Positions 52,301-59,081 of a stretch of DNA of 64,000 bases are shown here, one piece after another. The DNA is taken from NCBI RefSeq assembly GCF_009765835.1, contig NZ_LMUS01000006.1:1570438-1634437 (forward strand). Reading direction: 5' to 3'. Under the pieces are notes generated by a model, which ran no database searches, was not told where the DNA came from, and saw only the letters and a list, made by a program, of their open reading frames with translations. Source of the stretch: Granulicella sp. L56 (GTDB taxonomy: Bacteria > Acidobacteriota > Terriglobia > Terriglobales > Acidobacteriaceae). How positions within the stretch are numbered: the stretch's first letter is position 1; every line of letters starts with the position of its first letter. The position numbers and the translations under genes were made by a program.

Positions 52301-52726
52301 CGCGCGCCGGTTCAGGTTGGCCGAAAAATCAGGAGAGTCGAAGTTCAACACCGGCGCCTCTGCCGTTACTTCCACCACAGAAGTCGATGCGCCCGTCACC
52401 AGCTTCGGCGATACATCGGTCAACTGCCCGACCTGCACCGTCACCTGGTTCGTCTTCGAATCGCTGAACCCCGCGCTGCTCACGGTAACGGTATACGTTC
52501 CCGGCTCCAGTAGCGGAGCTTTGAAGTAGCCGCTGCCATCCGCTGTCAGATGGATCTCAGCATTCGTTCCATTATTGTGGATGGTGACGCTGGCACTCCC
52601 AACCACGGCGCCCGTCGTATCGAACACCGTTCCGCCGATTGCGCCCTGTGTACTCGACTGCGCCAGCATCGTCCCGGCGGTTAAACACACGGCAGCAAAA
52701 AGCCCGAGCCTCATTAGCATCTTCAT
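49331..52726 (-). CDS. Oar-type TonB-dependent receptor with carboxypeptidase-regulatory-like domain
   Basis: The protein has 1131 residues. The signal peptide MKMLMRLGLFAAVCLTAG is followed by AQSSTQGAIGGTVFDTTGAVV, the opening of a carboxypeptidase-regulatory-like domain (to about residue 105). The plug includes LNNVLIDGADDNQAYYSEERGR and AAGGVINSVTESGTNKLHG. The barrel closes with RQVQIGFRFLF. I chose ATG 52726 because GGGAGACCAGATT lies just upstream and the leader is normal; a frame extension to 52771 would precede the signal peptide. It carries its own terminator at 49267-49294, so it is expressed separately from the next receptor. Confidence 0.92.
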   Translation of the reverse strand: MKMLMRLGLFAAVCLTAGTMLAQSSTQGAIGGTVFDTTGAVVGSASVTIHNNGTNAEIHLTADGSGYFKAPLLEPGTYTVTVSSAGFSDSKTNQVTVQVGQLTDVSPKLVTGASTSVVEVTAEAPVLNFDSPDFSANLNRRALDNVPVNNLRWSSLALTTPGVVSDSNGFGLVSIRGISPILNNVLIDGADDNQAYYSEERGRTREAYSTPPTAIREFQVNTGVYSAQLGRAAGGVINSVTESGTNKLHGQAYFYDREADWGTYNPYTSNTVGTQNSSGGYTFTTTPYKPTDSRRIWGFSAGGPLIKDKLFWYYTYDQHHRNFPGTAKANSPSSFFSQPDASLTGLNGSPTCNLATGYLTGSAKATDSNYFSNYTLDSYACTLAAREKLSSYAAGAAAYGAGLGNLLTDLGSVPRTGDQEVNMPKLDYQLNDRNHVSLLYNRLRWDSPGGVQTQATNNYAVDTFGTDFVKLDYGVAKWTTLISSNISNELLYQYGRELNDEGQQPFSEFTKNNLVGTGGNVPEVGLATSTGFYLGSPYYSYRKALPDERKWQIGDTLYLNHGNHSIKIGLDAVHNYDLINNTYESNGYITYGYTGNFLADLASKNGAPTCNSTALAAATATTSAVGTSPCYSTFAQGFGPPVFAISTFDYGVFVQDNWKIKPRLTLQLGVRYDKENLPGASSNATLTAASGTFVPYTGLTNAPSDNNNFGPRLGFAYDAFGDGKTVLRGGYGMFFGRITNGVLLNVLLNTGSPLGQFTASIKPAAANAPIFPNIIAAATPPTPSSYYLASNLQNPMVHEFDLVVQQQMGRGTVFSVSYLGALGRELTNFVDRNLNPATTPTTITISDATGKGPLQNGATYVVPQYTSYGNTALFGSAASKFTSITEVASNINSNYNALVAEIQNRSLHSIQFDVNYVWSHALDYSQNATTTNTTNNQYDPYGGLKEDYGNSNYNVPNRLAGYVLYNFPNRQQDGWLKYVSNDWALNSAFQLQNGLPYSATLSGYGSFGALNSSWNGAGGTSFIPMIGRNTYKYPRDIVQDLRVQKQLAFTERYRAELRLDLFNLYNHQNVTSVQSLAYALQSGSGATANTATATFQSGTGSTALFGTPNNSNSSGFLYTPRQVQIGFRFLF

Positions 52727-52930
52727 AATCTGGTCTCCCGAAAAATGTTCCGTACATCCGCCCATAGACATCGGTGCAATCCATGCTTACAGTTCGGATA
52801 CCCTTATTCTACGAGCTACTTCAACGTCGCACATTCCCATGAATGCACGATAAACGCAGATCCAACCTCGTTTACCTCCAGAAAAACCGTAACCACTTAC
52901 GGCTCAGTTTATTACGGCGCAAAAAAAGAA

Positions 52931-52953
52931 GAGGTGTCATAGACACCTCTTTT
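52931..52953 (-). terminator. Intrinsic bidirectional terminator
   Basis: GAGGTGTC (52931-52938), loop ATA, GACACCTC (52942-52949), then T on the plus side and an A-rich tract (T on the minus strand) before it. It lies in the 545-base gap 52727-53271 that also holds family A DNA. It would end the anti-sigma operon and insulate the receptor promoter. Confidence 0.85.
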
Positions 52954-53088
52954 GGAGAGCATTACTGAAATCGCTAGACCCAAGCCTAGCCCTCGCTTCT
53001 TTTCCTGTCATCGCCAATACGGCCTGTTTTCACCTCCCCATTTCGGTGGAGGCCCTAAAACATGATTACGGCCTTCGACGGAGATCGG

Positions 53089-53208
53089 CACGTCATCTCG
53101 ATCAGCGCAACGGGCCACAACTGCACGTCATCTCGGCTAGCATCACTAGCCATCACTGCACGTCATCTCGACCGAAGCGAAGCGCAGTGGAGAGACCCCT
53201 GTATTTCG
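53089..53208 (+). repeat. Family A copy R10 (short form) preceded by two head units at 35-bp steps
   Basis: CACGTCATCTCG occurs at 53089, 53124 and 53159, exactly 35 bases apart. The third is the full copy R10 to 53208. Both partial units end in a GCCA(C/T)(A/C)ACTG-like tail, and the second contains GGCTAG/CTAGCC. It is followed by a TTGCCTGTTC flank. Confidence 0.85.
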
Positions 53209-53271
53209 CCCTTGTCTTTGCCATTGCCTGTTCTTCTGAGATTCAAAAAGGAAATTCTTCTGACAGCTTTC

Positions 53272-53754
53272 TCAGGAAGCCCCATGCCAAACGCCTCGCC
53301 GCCTGTCCTCGCGAAGCATATAAAACGCGCCCACGCCGATACACACCATTGCAATCCCCACGCCCACCGCGGCCGTCTCCACCCCAGCACCCGCCCAGCC
53401 GTGCATCCAGTCGTGATAGCCGGAAGAGTAGCCTATGCGAGAGAAACCCCGAAGCACCCACAACGCAAAGGCCACCACGCAGCCCACGCTCAATCCGCGC
53501 ATAAAGATCAGCGGCCGCGTCGCCCGCTTCAGAGCCATCGCCTGCCGCTCGGCCTGCGCCCGCCGCCAGATCGCATCGGCACCACCAACCGTAACCTGTA
53601 ACCCAGAGGCATACCGCAGCAGGCTCCCCGCCACTCGTCGCGTCTCTTCGCAGGCAGCACAACCACCCACATGCTGCTGCAACTCTGCCGTCCAAACTCC
53701 CGTCCGCAGGGCCTCTGCAACACTCCTCTCGCACTCGCACCGGTTACGGTTCAT
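53272..53754 (-). CDS. Membrane anti-sigma factor with zinc-finger N-terminus
   Basis: The protein has 160 residues. A ZAS-type motif His28-x3-Cys32-x2-Cys35 in LQQHVGGCAACEETRR, with Cys6/Cys8 nearby, lies in the cytoplasmic part. Two hydrophobic segments follow at about 84-104 (GLSVGCVVAFALWVLRGF) and 125-148 (ETAAVGVGIAMVCIGVGAFYM). This is the standard layout of an anti-sigma factor that holds an ECF sigma factor at the membrane. Its ATG overlaps the sigma gene stop codon by four bases, so the two products are coupled. Confidence 0.85.
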   Translation of the reverse strand: MNRNRCECERSVAEALRTGVWTAELQQHVGGCAACEETRRVAGSLLRYASGLQVTVGGADAIWRRAQAERQAMALKRATRPLIFMRGLSVGCVVAFALWVLRGFSRIGYSSGYHDWMHGWAGAGVETAAVGVGIAMVCIGVGAFYMLREDRRRGVWHGAS

Positions 53755-54314
53755 GCCTTCTCCTCTTCCGGCCGCAGCAACGCCGCCGCCCTTCGCCGCG
53801 CCCGAAACAGCAGCAGCCGAACGCTCATCGCGTTCAGCCCTGTCGACTCCGCAATCTCAGCATGACTCATTCCCTCGACGTACGCCAGCCACAACAGCTC
53901 CCGCTCCCTCGGCTTCAGCGCACGCATCGCCCGGCGCACATCCATCTGCAGATTCAGGTCGGGCGCGCTTGCATCCGGCAGAGGCTCCTCGTCCACCGCT
54001 TGCCATTCCTCATTTCTGCGCCACTGATCACGAAGCAGATTAGTCGCAATCCGAAACAGATACCGCCGCGCATGATCGTCTGCCATCGCCGCCGGCTGCC
54101 GCACCAGAAACCGGCAATAAGTCTCCTGCAACACATCATCGGCAACGTCCCTGCGCCCGGTCACGCCCGTCAGATAGGCCAGCAGGGGCCGCGCCGTCGC
54201 TTCGTACAGCGCCTGAAACTCCTCCTCGCCCATGGCGGCATCGTCCTCTTCGATCCATCGAAGCGGTGCCGCCAGCGTGTCGGTCTTTGAGAGGGTAGAC
54301 ATAGGCCTCGGCAT
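53751..54314 (-). CDS. ECF-type RNA polymerase sigma factor
   Basis: The protein is about 187 residues. Region 2 runs EEFQALYEATARPLLAYLTG to VADDVLQETYCRFLVRQPA; region 4 runs RAMRALKPRERELLWLAYVEG and AEIAESTGLNAMSVRLLLFRARRRA, with the HTH recognition helix. There is no region 1.1 or 3, as in group 4 factors. The preferred ATG is 54314, with ACGAGG five bases upstream; ATG 54302 and an overlapping ATG 54338 are possible. Upstream is a small membrane protein gene and downstream the anti-sigma gene, so all three probably form one operon. Confidence 0.92.
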   Translation of the reverse strand: MPRPMSTLSKTDTLAAPLRWIEEDDAAMGEEEFQALYEATARPLLAYLTGVTGRRDVADDVLQETYCRFLVRQPAAMADDHARRYLFRIATNLLRDQWRRNEEWQAVDEEPLPDASAPDLNLQMDVRRAMRALKPRERELLWLAYVEGMSHAEIAESTGLNAMSVRLLLFRARRRAAALLRPEEEKA

Positions 54315-54324
54315 CCAAACCTCG

Positions 54325-54777
54325 TTACACGCGCTCATCCCGCTTCAACAGGCCAAACGACTGCGACAGAAAATAAGTCGCCAACGACGCCAGCTCAAAG
54401 CCGATCCCAAGCGCAATCGCCAGCGTACCGAAGAAGCGGCACACCTGCGGCCCATCTCCATTGACCATCGAGTGCAGCGACACCAGCGCTATGCCCATGG
54501 CGATCAGGATGATCCCGGCGCGTACGCCGCTCAGAATACTCCGATGCGGAGCCGACCGCTCCGTCTGCTCCACCGCCAGCGAGTTCAAAAAGTTCCGCCC
54601 GGCTTCCGTATCAGCATAGGCAAGCACCGACTGGCTCGAATCGATCTTGTCCAGCAGCTTCATCTGCACATCCGATTGCAGCCGCGCGATCTTGTACCGG
54701 CGAATCGACGAGAGCACCACCCAAGCAATCCACCCAATCGTGAAAAACACAATAAACGGAATCCCAATACCTTCCAT
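54325..54777 (-). CDS. Small membrane protein, first gene of the sigma/anti-sigma operon
   Basis: The protein has 150 residues. Helices are at about 5-24 (GIPFIVFFTIGWIAWVVL), 82-100 (GVRAGIILIAMGIALVSL) and 117-138 (FFGTLAIALGIGFELASLATYF), with a charged cytoplasmic linker (RYKIARLQSDVQMKLLDKI) between the first two. It resembles proteins annotated as DUF6249 but I cannot confirm this. AGAGGGAACGAC fixes the ATG at 54777. It precedes the ECF sigma gene and could sense or relay an envelope signal, which is inference. Confidence 0.7.
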   Translation of the reverse strand: MEGIGIPFIVFFTIGWIAWVVLSSIRRYKIARLQSDVQMKLLDKIDSSQSVLAYADTEAGRNFLNSLAVEQTERSAPHRSILSGVRAGIILIAMGIALVSLHSMVNGDGPQVCRFFGTLAIALGIGFELASLATYFLSQSFGLLKRDERV

Positions 54778-54914
54778 GTCGTTCCCTCTTTCCCGAAAAG
54801 CAGCCCTCAAAGACAGCCTTCACCCAATACAACGCATCCAGAGGGCAAAAAGTTAACACCTCAGACGAAAAAGAATTGCTCGCCTCCGTCGCCTCGACCA
54901 CTCCACCACAAACG

Positions 54915-54973
54915 CACGTCATCTCGACCGAAGGTGGCGCTTTTGCCGCCGCAGTGGAGAGACCCCTGTATTA
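54915..54973 (+). repeat. Family A structured repeat, copy R11 (long form)
   Basis: The centre is GGTGGC-GCTTTT-GCCGCC: the stem is kept by a G-T pair where R7 has G-C. A GTTGC-rich low-complexity tract (54978-55040) follows. It lies in the 405-base gap 54778-55182, where no gene is seen. Confidence 0.9.
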
Positions 54974-55033
54974 CGCAGTTGCTATTGCAATTGTTCTTGC
55001 TGTTGTTCTTGCTGTTGCAATTGCTCTTGCTGT

Positions 55034-55136
55034 TGCAGCTAGGTACAGCGAGGCTTCAGCCTCGCGTCTCACAAAAACAGCCGCGAAGCGGCCTCCGCTC
55101 TGCCGAAGGCCGGAGGGAAGGCGAAGCCGCAACGAC
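55034..55136. repeat. Family C repeat, copy 2
   Basis: GTTGCAGCTAGGTACAGC opening, hairpins GCGAGGC/GCCTCGC and GCCGC/GCGGC, end GGAGGGAAGGCGAAGC. It matches the copy at 35836-35930 in order and spacing. It joins directly onto the GTTGC tract of R11. Confidence 0.8.
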
Positions 55137-55182
55137 AAATATCGCCGTTGCCTATTCTTATGTTCTTAAATAAACCGAAGCC

Positions 55183-55662
55183 CTAAGCCACCATCCCCGC
55201 AACCAGCATCTCCCCCACCGTCTTGCCCAGCACCGGATGCACCATCCCCGGCGCGATCTCGGTCAGCGGCTCCAGCACAAACCGCCGCTCATGCATCTCC
55301 GGATGCGGCAGCGTCAGCTCCACCGTCGCCATCACCACCGCCTCGTACAGCAACAGGTCCAGGTCGATCACTCGCGGCCCCTTGGCGATCATCCGCTGCC
55401 GCCCCATCGCGTGTTCGATAGCAAGCAGCTCGCGCATCAGTTCCAGAGGCTCCAGCTCCGTCTCCAGCACCAGCGCCGCATTTAGAAAACGCGGCTGCGC
55501 CAGGTACCCCACAGGCTCCGTGTCATAAAACGACGACACCGCCCGCACCGTCCCCAGCGCTCTCATTCTGCGCACCGCCTCGCGCAGGTTTGCCTCGCGG
55601 TCGCCGAACTCCGACTCCAGGTTCGACCCCAACGCAACCGCAGCTACTCCTGCCACAACCAT
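55183..55662 (-). CDS. folK: 2-amino-4-hydroxy-6-hydroxymethyldihydropteridine pyrophosphokinase
   Basis: The protein has 159 residues and makes the substrate of FolP. Motifs are VALGSNLESEFGDREANLREA at the start, SSFYDTEPVGYLAQPRFLNAAL, GPRVIDLDLLLYEAVVM with the magnesium-binding DLDL, and LPHPEMHERRFVLEPLTEIAP near the end. The length is normal. GAGG stands seven bases before the ATG at 55662. It lies just past lpxC on the same strand with a 164-base gap, and far from folP at 9290. Confidence 0.95.
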   Translation of the reverse strand: MVVAGVAAVALGSNLESEFGDREANLREAVRRMRALGTVRAVSSFYDTEPVGYLAQPRFLNAALVLETELEPLELMRELLAIEHAMGRQRMIAKGPRVIDLDLLLYEAVVMATVELTLPHPEMHERRFVLEPLTEIAPGMVHPVLGKTVGEMLVAGMVA

Positions 55663-55826
55663 GCAACATCCTCGAACAATGAAATGAGTGAACTTGAAAA
55701 CTCTTATTTGATTTTAAAGATTGCTCTGCCGATGAAGTTTTTGAAGGAAGGTCCCACCCCGTAGGCCTTAGGGGTACGCCATACAAATTACCACGTCACC
55801 GGCAGCAGAGGCCACGTCAATCGGGC

Positions 55827-56741
55827 TTAGGCAGAGACCTGCTGCAACCCCATCGGAACAGCCTCCGCATCGGGCACCTCATCGTACCCATGCGCCAGCT
55901 CCCACGCCGAGCGGTCCCGCATCAGCCGTTGCACCAGCGCCGTATGCATGGCATGGCCCGCTCTCTCCGCCACCACCCGCCCCTGAATCCGCCGTCCCGC
56001 CAGCGCCAGATCGCCAATCAGGTCCAGAACTTTGTGCCGCACAAACTCGTCCTCGAACCGCAGCGGCCCATTTTCAACGCCTTGCCGCGACAAAATAATG
56101 GCGCTGTCGTCCGAGACCCCGCGAATCAGCCCCATATCGCGCAGCATGGCCTCGTCTTCCTTGAAGCCGAAGGTCCGCGCAGGAGCGATCAACTTAACAT
56201 AGTCGCCAGTCGCCAGGTCACCCGTAAACCGCTCATAACCAATCGGCTCAGGAAAGTCGATCGTGTACTCAATGCCATACCCCGAACCCGGATAGACGCC
56301 GATAAACTTCGACCCGTCGCGCACCTCGACGTCCTTCAAGATGCGGATATACTCCCGCCTCCGACGCTGCTGCTTCAGCCCAACAGAATGAAACGCCTGC
56401 ACATAAGGCAGCGAGCTTCCATCGAGGATCGGCACTTCGAGGTTGTCCATCTCCACGATGACGTTGTCCACGCCAAACCCGATCAGCGCCGACAGCAGAT
56501 GCTCCGTCGTCGAGATCAAAACGCTCTGCCGCATCAGGCTGGTCGCGTAGCTCACCTTGGCCACGTTGCGTCCAATCGCTGCAATCTCGAAGTTGTCCAG
56601 ATCGGTGCGGCGAAAGACGATACCCGAACCCGCAGGGGCCGGAACCAGTCGCATCGTGACCGGCGCGCCGCTGTGCAGCCCCACACCGCTGAACCCTACC
56701 TCCGACCGGATTGTCCGCTCAAAGTGAGCCTCAAATGCCAC
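55827..56741 (-). CDS. lpxC: UDP-3-O-acyl-N-acetylglucosamine deacetylase
   Basis: The protein has 304 residues and carries out the committed step of lipid A synthesis, which shows that the organism has an LPS-type outer membrane. The zinc enzyme motifs are TTEHLLSALIGFGVDN (first His ligand) and DEFVRHKVLDLIGDLALAG (second His and Asp ligands), with a later H in AERAGHAMHTALV. The substrate tunnel block TFGFKEDEAMLRDMGLIRG is conserved. The start is GTG at 56741 with AGGAGATTTAGATTC upstream. It is divergent from the M20 peptidase gene across 167 bases. Confidence 0.96.
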   Translation of the reverse strand: MAFEAHFERTIRSEVGFSGVGLHSGAPVTMRLVPAPAGSGIVFRRTDLDNFEIAAIGRNVAKVSYATSLMRQSVLISTTEHLLSALIGFGVDNVIVEMDNLEVPILDGSSLPYVQAFHSVGLKQQRRRREYIRILKDVEVRDGSKFIGVYPGSGYGIEYTIDFPEPIGYERFTGDLATGDYVKLIAPARTFGFKEDEAMLRDMGLIRGVSDDSAIILSRQGVENGPLRFEDEFVRHKVLDLIGDLALAGRRIQGRVVAERAGHAMHTALVQRLMRDRSAWELAHGYDEVPDAEAVPMGLQQVSA

Positions 56742-56908
56742 GAATCTAAATCTCCTGCAAGATCTCCTGCAAACAGCCTCGGGCTAGATTACAGGCAGAT
56801 CAACATCGGGCGATGTGGTAAAAACGCCACACTCAGAAAAAATGGTTGACCATTTTTATCCCTCCCATTGCCTCCCTATAAGCCATCCATTTGCTATAAC
56901 ATCCGTGC

Positions 56909-58045
56909 ATGAACCCTAAAGCCGTCCTCGCCTGCGCCGAAACCCGAAGCGAATGGATTCGCACCAGCCTTCGCGATCTCGTCCGCCAGGAATCCCCAAG
57001 TGAGGATCGGACGGCAGTTAACGCCGCAGTAACTCTCGTCGAAGCCCATGCCCGCACCCTCGGCGGCCGCATCAAACGCCATCGGCAAAAGCAGTTCGGC
57101 GACGTCCTCGAACTACGCTTCGGACCCACCCGTTCCCCGCGCAAGCCCATCCTCCTGCTCGGCCACCTCGACACCGTTTGGCCGATGGGAACCCTCAAAA
57201 CCATGCCCTGGCGCGAAGAAGGAGTCCACTTTTACGGTCCCGGCGTCCTCGACATGAAGGCCGGAGTCATCATGGCGCTGGCCGCCATCGACATCCTACG
57301 CGAGCTGAAGCTCTCACGCCCCGTCATCCTTCTGCTCAACAGCGACGAAGAGGTCGGTAGCACCGTCTCTCGCCCCATCACCGAAACGCTCGCCCGCGAA
57401 TGCTCCGCCGTCTTCGTGCTGGAACCCGCCCAGAGCCTCGCCTACAAGACCGCCCGCAAGGGAGTCGGCCAATATGAAGTGCAAGTCACAGGAGTCGCCG
57501 CACACAGCGGCGTCGACTTCGAGCGCGGCCACTCCGCCATTCTCGAACTGGCAAAGCTCATCCAGACCATCTCCAGCTTCACCGATCTCTCCATTGGCCG
57601 AACCGTAAACTGCGGCCTCATCTCCGGCGGAACCCGCTCCAACGTCATCGCCCAAAGCGCGACGGTCGAGATAGACGTCCGCATCGCCAAGGCCAGCGAC
57701 GCCGCCCGCGTCGAAAAGCTCTTCCGCAGTCTCAAGTCCTCCGACCCCCACTGCAAGCTGCACATCACCGGAGGCATCAACCGCCCACCGATGGAGCGCA
57801 AGTCCGGCACCATCGCTCTCTTCAAACAAGCTCGCAAATTAGCCGTTGAATTAGGCTTCGACCTACCCGAAGCCTCCACCGGCGGCGGCTCCGACGGCAA
57901 CTTCACCGCCGCACTCGGCATTCCCACACTCGACGGCATGGGAGCCATCGGCGAAGGCGCTCATGCCGCCCACGAACACGTCGTCACCGAGCACCTCGTC
58001 CCACGCACCGCGCTGCTGGCCGCCCTGCTTGCGAGTGCTGACTAG
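56909..58045 (+). CDS. M20 family metallopeptidase (carboxypeptidase G2-like)
   Basis: The protein has 378 residues, with a cytoplasmic-type N-terminus and no signal peptide. The two-zinc site is complete: His86 in LLLGHLDTVWP, bridging Asp115 in GVLDMKAGV, general base Glu147 and ligand Glu148 in NSDEEVGS, Glu172 in FVLEPAQS, and a final His near AHEHVVTEHL. The dimerisation insert (about 185-300) contains QYEVQVTGVAAHSGVDFERGH. The layout resembles glutamate carboxypeptidase (CPG2). The substrate is probably an N-acyl amino acid or peptide, not defined by sequence. Confidence 0.92.
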   Translation: MNPKAVLACAETRSEWIRTSLRDLVRQESPSEDRTAVNAAVTLVEAHARTLGGRIKRHRQKQFGDVLELRFGPTRSPRKPILLLGHLDTVWPMGTLKTMPWREEGVHFYGPGVLDMKAGVIMALAAIDILRELKLSRPVILLLNSDEEVGSTVSRPITETLARECSAVFVLEPAQSLAYKTARKGVGQYEVQVTGVAAHSGVDFERGHSAILELAKLIQTISSFTDLSIGRTVNCGLISGGTRSNVIAQSATVEIDVRIAKASDAARVEKLFRSLKSSDPHCKLHITGGINRPPMERKSGTIALFKQARKLAVELGFDLPEASTGGGSDGNFTAALGIPTLDGMGAIGEGAHAAHEHVVTEHLVPRTALLAALLASAD

Positions 58046-58108
58046 AACCATAGCTCTTTCCTTTCGGGCGTAGCTTCCTTTGTTTTCGGCTCAGGCGTAG
58101 CTTCCTTG

Positions 58109-58134
58109 TTTGTCATTCCCGAAGGGAATCTGCG
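58109..58134 (+). repeat. Family D repeat, copy 3
   Basis: TTTGTCATTCCCGAAGGGAA then TCTGC, a compact hairpin TTCCC/GGGAA. Just before it, GGCGTAGCTTCCTT occurs twice, 27 bases apart (58067 and 58094). Confidence 0.65.
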
Positions 58135-58176
58135 TTCTGTCCGAATCACCAAAACTACATCTGGAAGAGAGCCGCT

Positions 58177-58764
58177 CTAGCCCGCTAATCCGGCGTCCGC
58201 TTCGGCAAGCAGAGCGACAGTCCGCGCAATCGGCAACCCAACCACATTGAAGTAGCAGCCTTCAATTCGTGGAATCCACCGCGCAGCATAACCCTGAATG
58301 GCATACGCTCCGGCCTTGTCCAGCGGCTCACCGGTGGAGACATACTCATTGATCTCGCCATCGCCGATGACGTTGAAGGTCACCTGCGTGATCTCCACCT
58401 CGCTCTTGACTCCCTTGCGCGTCACCGCAGCCAGCCCGGTGAGCACCGCGTGAGTACGTCCACTCAAAAGCTGCAACATGCGCCGCGCGTCGGCAGCGTT
58501 GGCAGGTTTGCCGAGAATGTTTCCCTCGCTGACCACAGCCGTATCGGCCCCGAGTACGATCAGCGGGTCTGCCTCCGTATCGACAGCCGAGTGGCGAGCC
58601 CACACCGCCTGCGCCTTTTCGACAGCCAGCCGCTGAACATAAGCCGCAGCAGCCTCATCCGGCAACCGTTCTTCGTTCAGATCGGCGGCTTCAACGGTAA
58701 ACGAGAGAGCCGCCTGAGTTAGCAGTTCGCGGCGACGAGGCGAGGCAGAGGCAAGTATCAGCAT
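58177..58764 (-). CDS. maf: Maf family nucleoside triphosphate pyrophosphatase
   Basis: The protein has 195 residues. Maf proteins hydrolyse modified or canonical pyrimidine nucleoside triphosphates to monophosphates. The signature opening is LILASASPRRRELLTQA; the catalytic region has VLGADTAVVSEGNILGKPAN and LSGRTHAVLTGLAAV, and YAIQGYAARWIPRIEGCYFNVVGLP near the end. I chose ATG 58764 (MLILASASP); an upstream TTG gives seven extra residues. The 317-base region on to the next gene holds only family A repeats. Confidence 0.93.
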   Translation of the reverse strand: MLILASASPRRRELLTQAALSFTVEAADLNEERLPDEAAAAYVQRLAVEKAQAVWARHSAVDTEADPLIVLGADTAVVSEGNILGKPANAADARRMLQLLSGRTHAVLTGLAAVTRKGVKSEVEITQVTFNVIGDGEINEYVSTGEPLDKAGAYAIQGYAARWIPRIEGCYFNVVGLPIARTVALLAEADAGLAG

Positions 58765-58879
58765 GAAATTCAAAGTCCTTCTCAATTGATCCCAAGTATC
58801 TGCTTCTCAGAATATCCTCACCCTGCAAGGCAGCCTGTTGAGCTTCTTCAAATGGCAAGAGAAGAACAGGCAACAACAA

Positions 58880-58925
58880 AATACAGGGGTCTCTCCACTA
58901 CGCTGCGCTCCGGTCGAGATGACGT
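58880..58925 (-). repeat. Family A structured repeat, copy R12 (short form)
   Basis: Minus-orientation copy with GTTGTTGCCTGTTC flank. It is paired head to head with R13 across 31 bases. Confidence 0.9.
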
Positions 58926-58956
58926 AGGTTAGCAGGTCGAGAAGATGGCAACAAAG

Positions 58957-59023
58957 CACGTCATCTCGACCGAAGGCGTGCAGCTTTATCGCACGACGCA
59001 GCGGAGAGACCACTGTATTTCGC
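58957..59023 (+). repeat. Family A structured repeat, copy R13 (long form)
   Basis: CACGTCATCTCGACCGAAG, centre CGTGC-AGCTTTATC-GCACG, then GGAGAGACCACTGTATTTCG and GCCGTTGTCGTT. It forms an inverted pair with R12. Confidence 0.9.
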
Positions 59024-59081
59024 CGTTGTCGTTAACTCACTTACGCTGTTCTTCAACGATTGCAGTTTCAACCAGCCCGCT

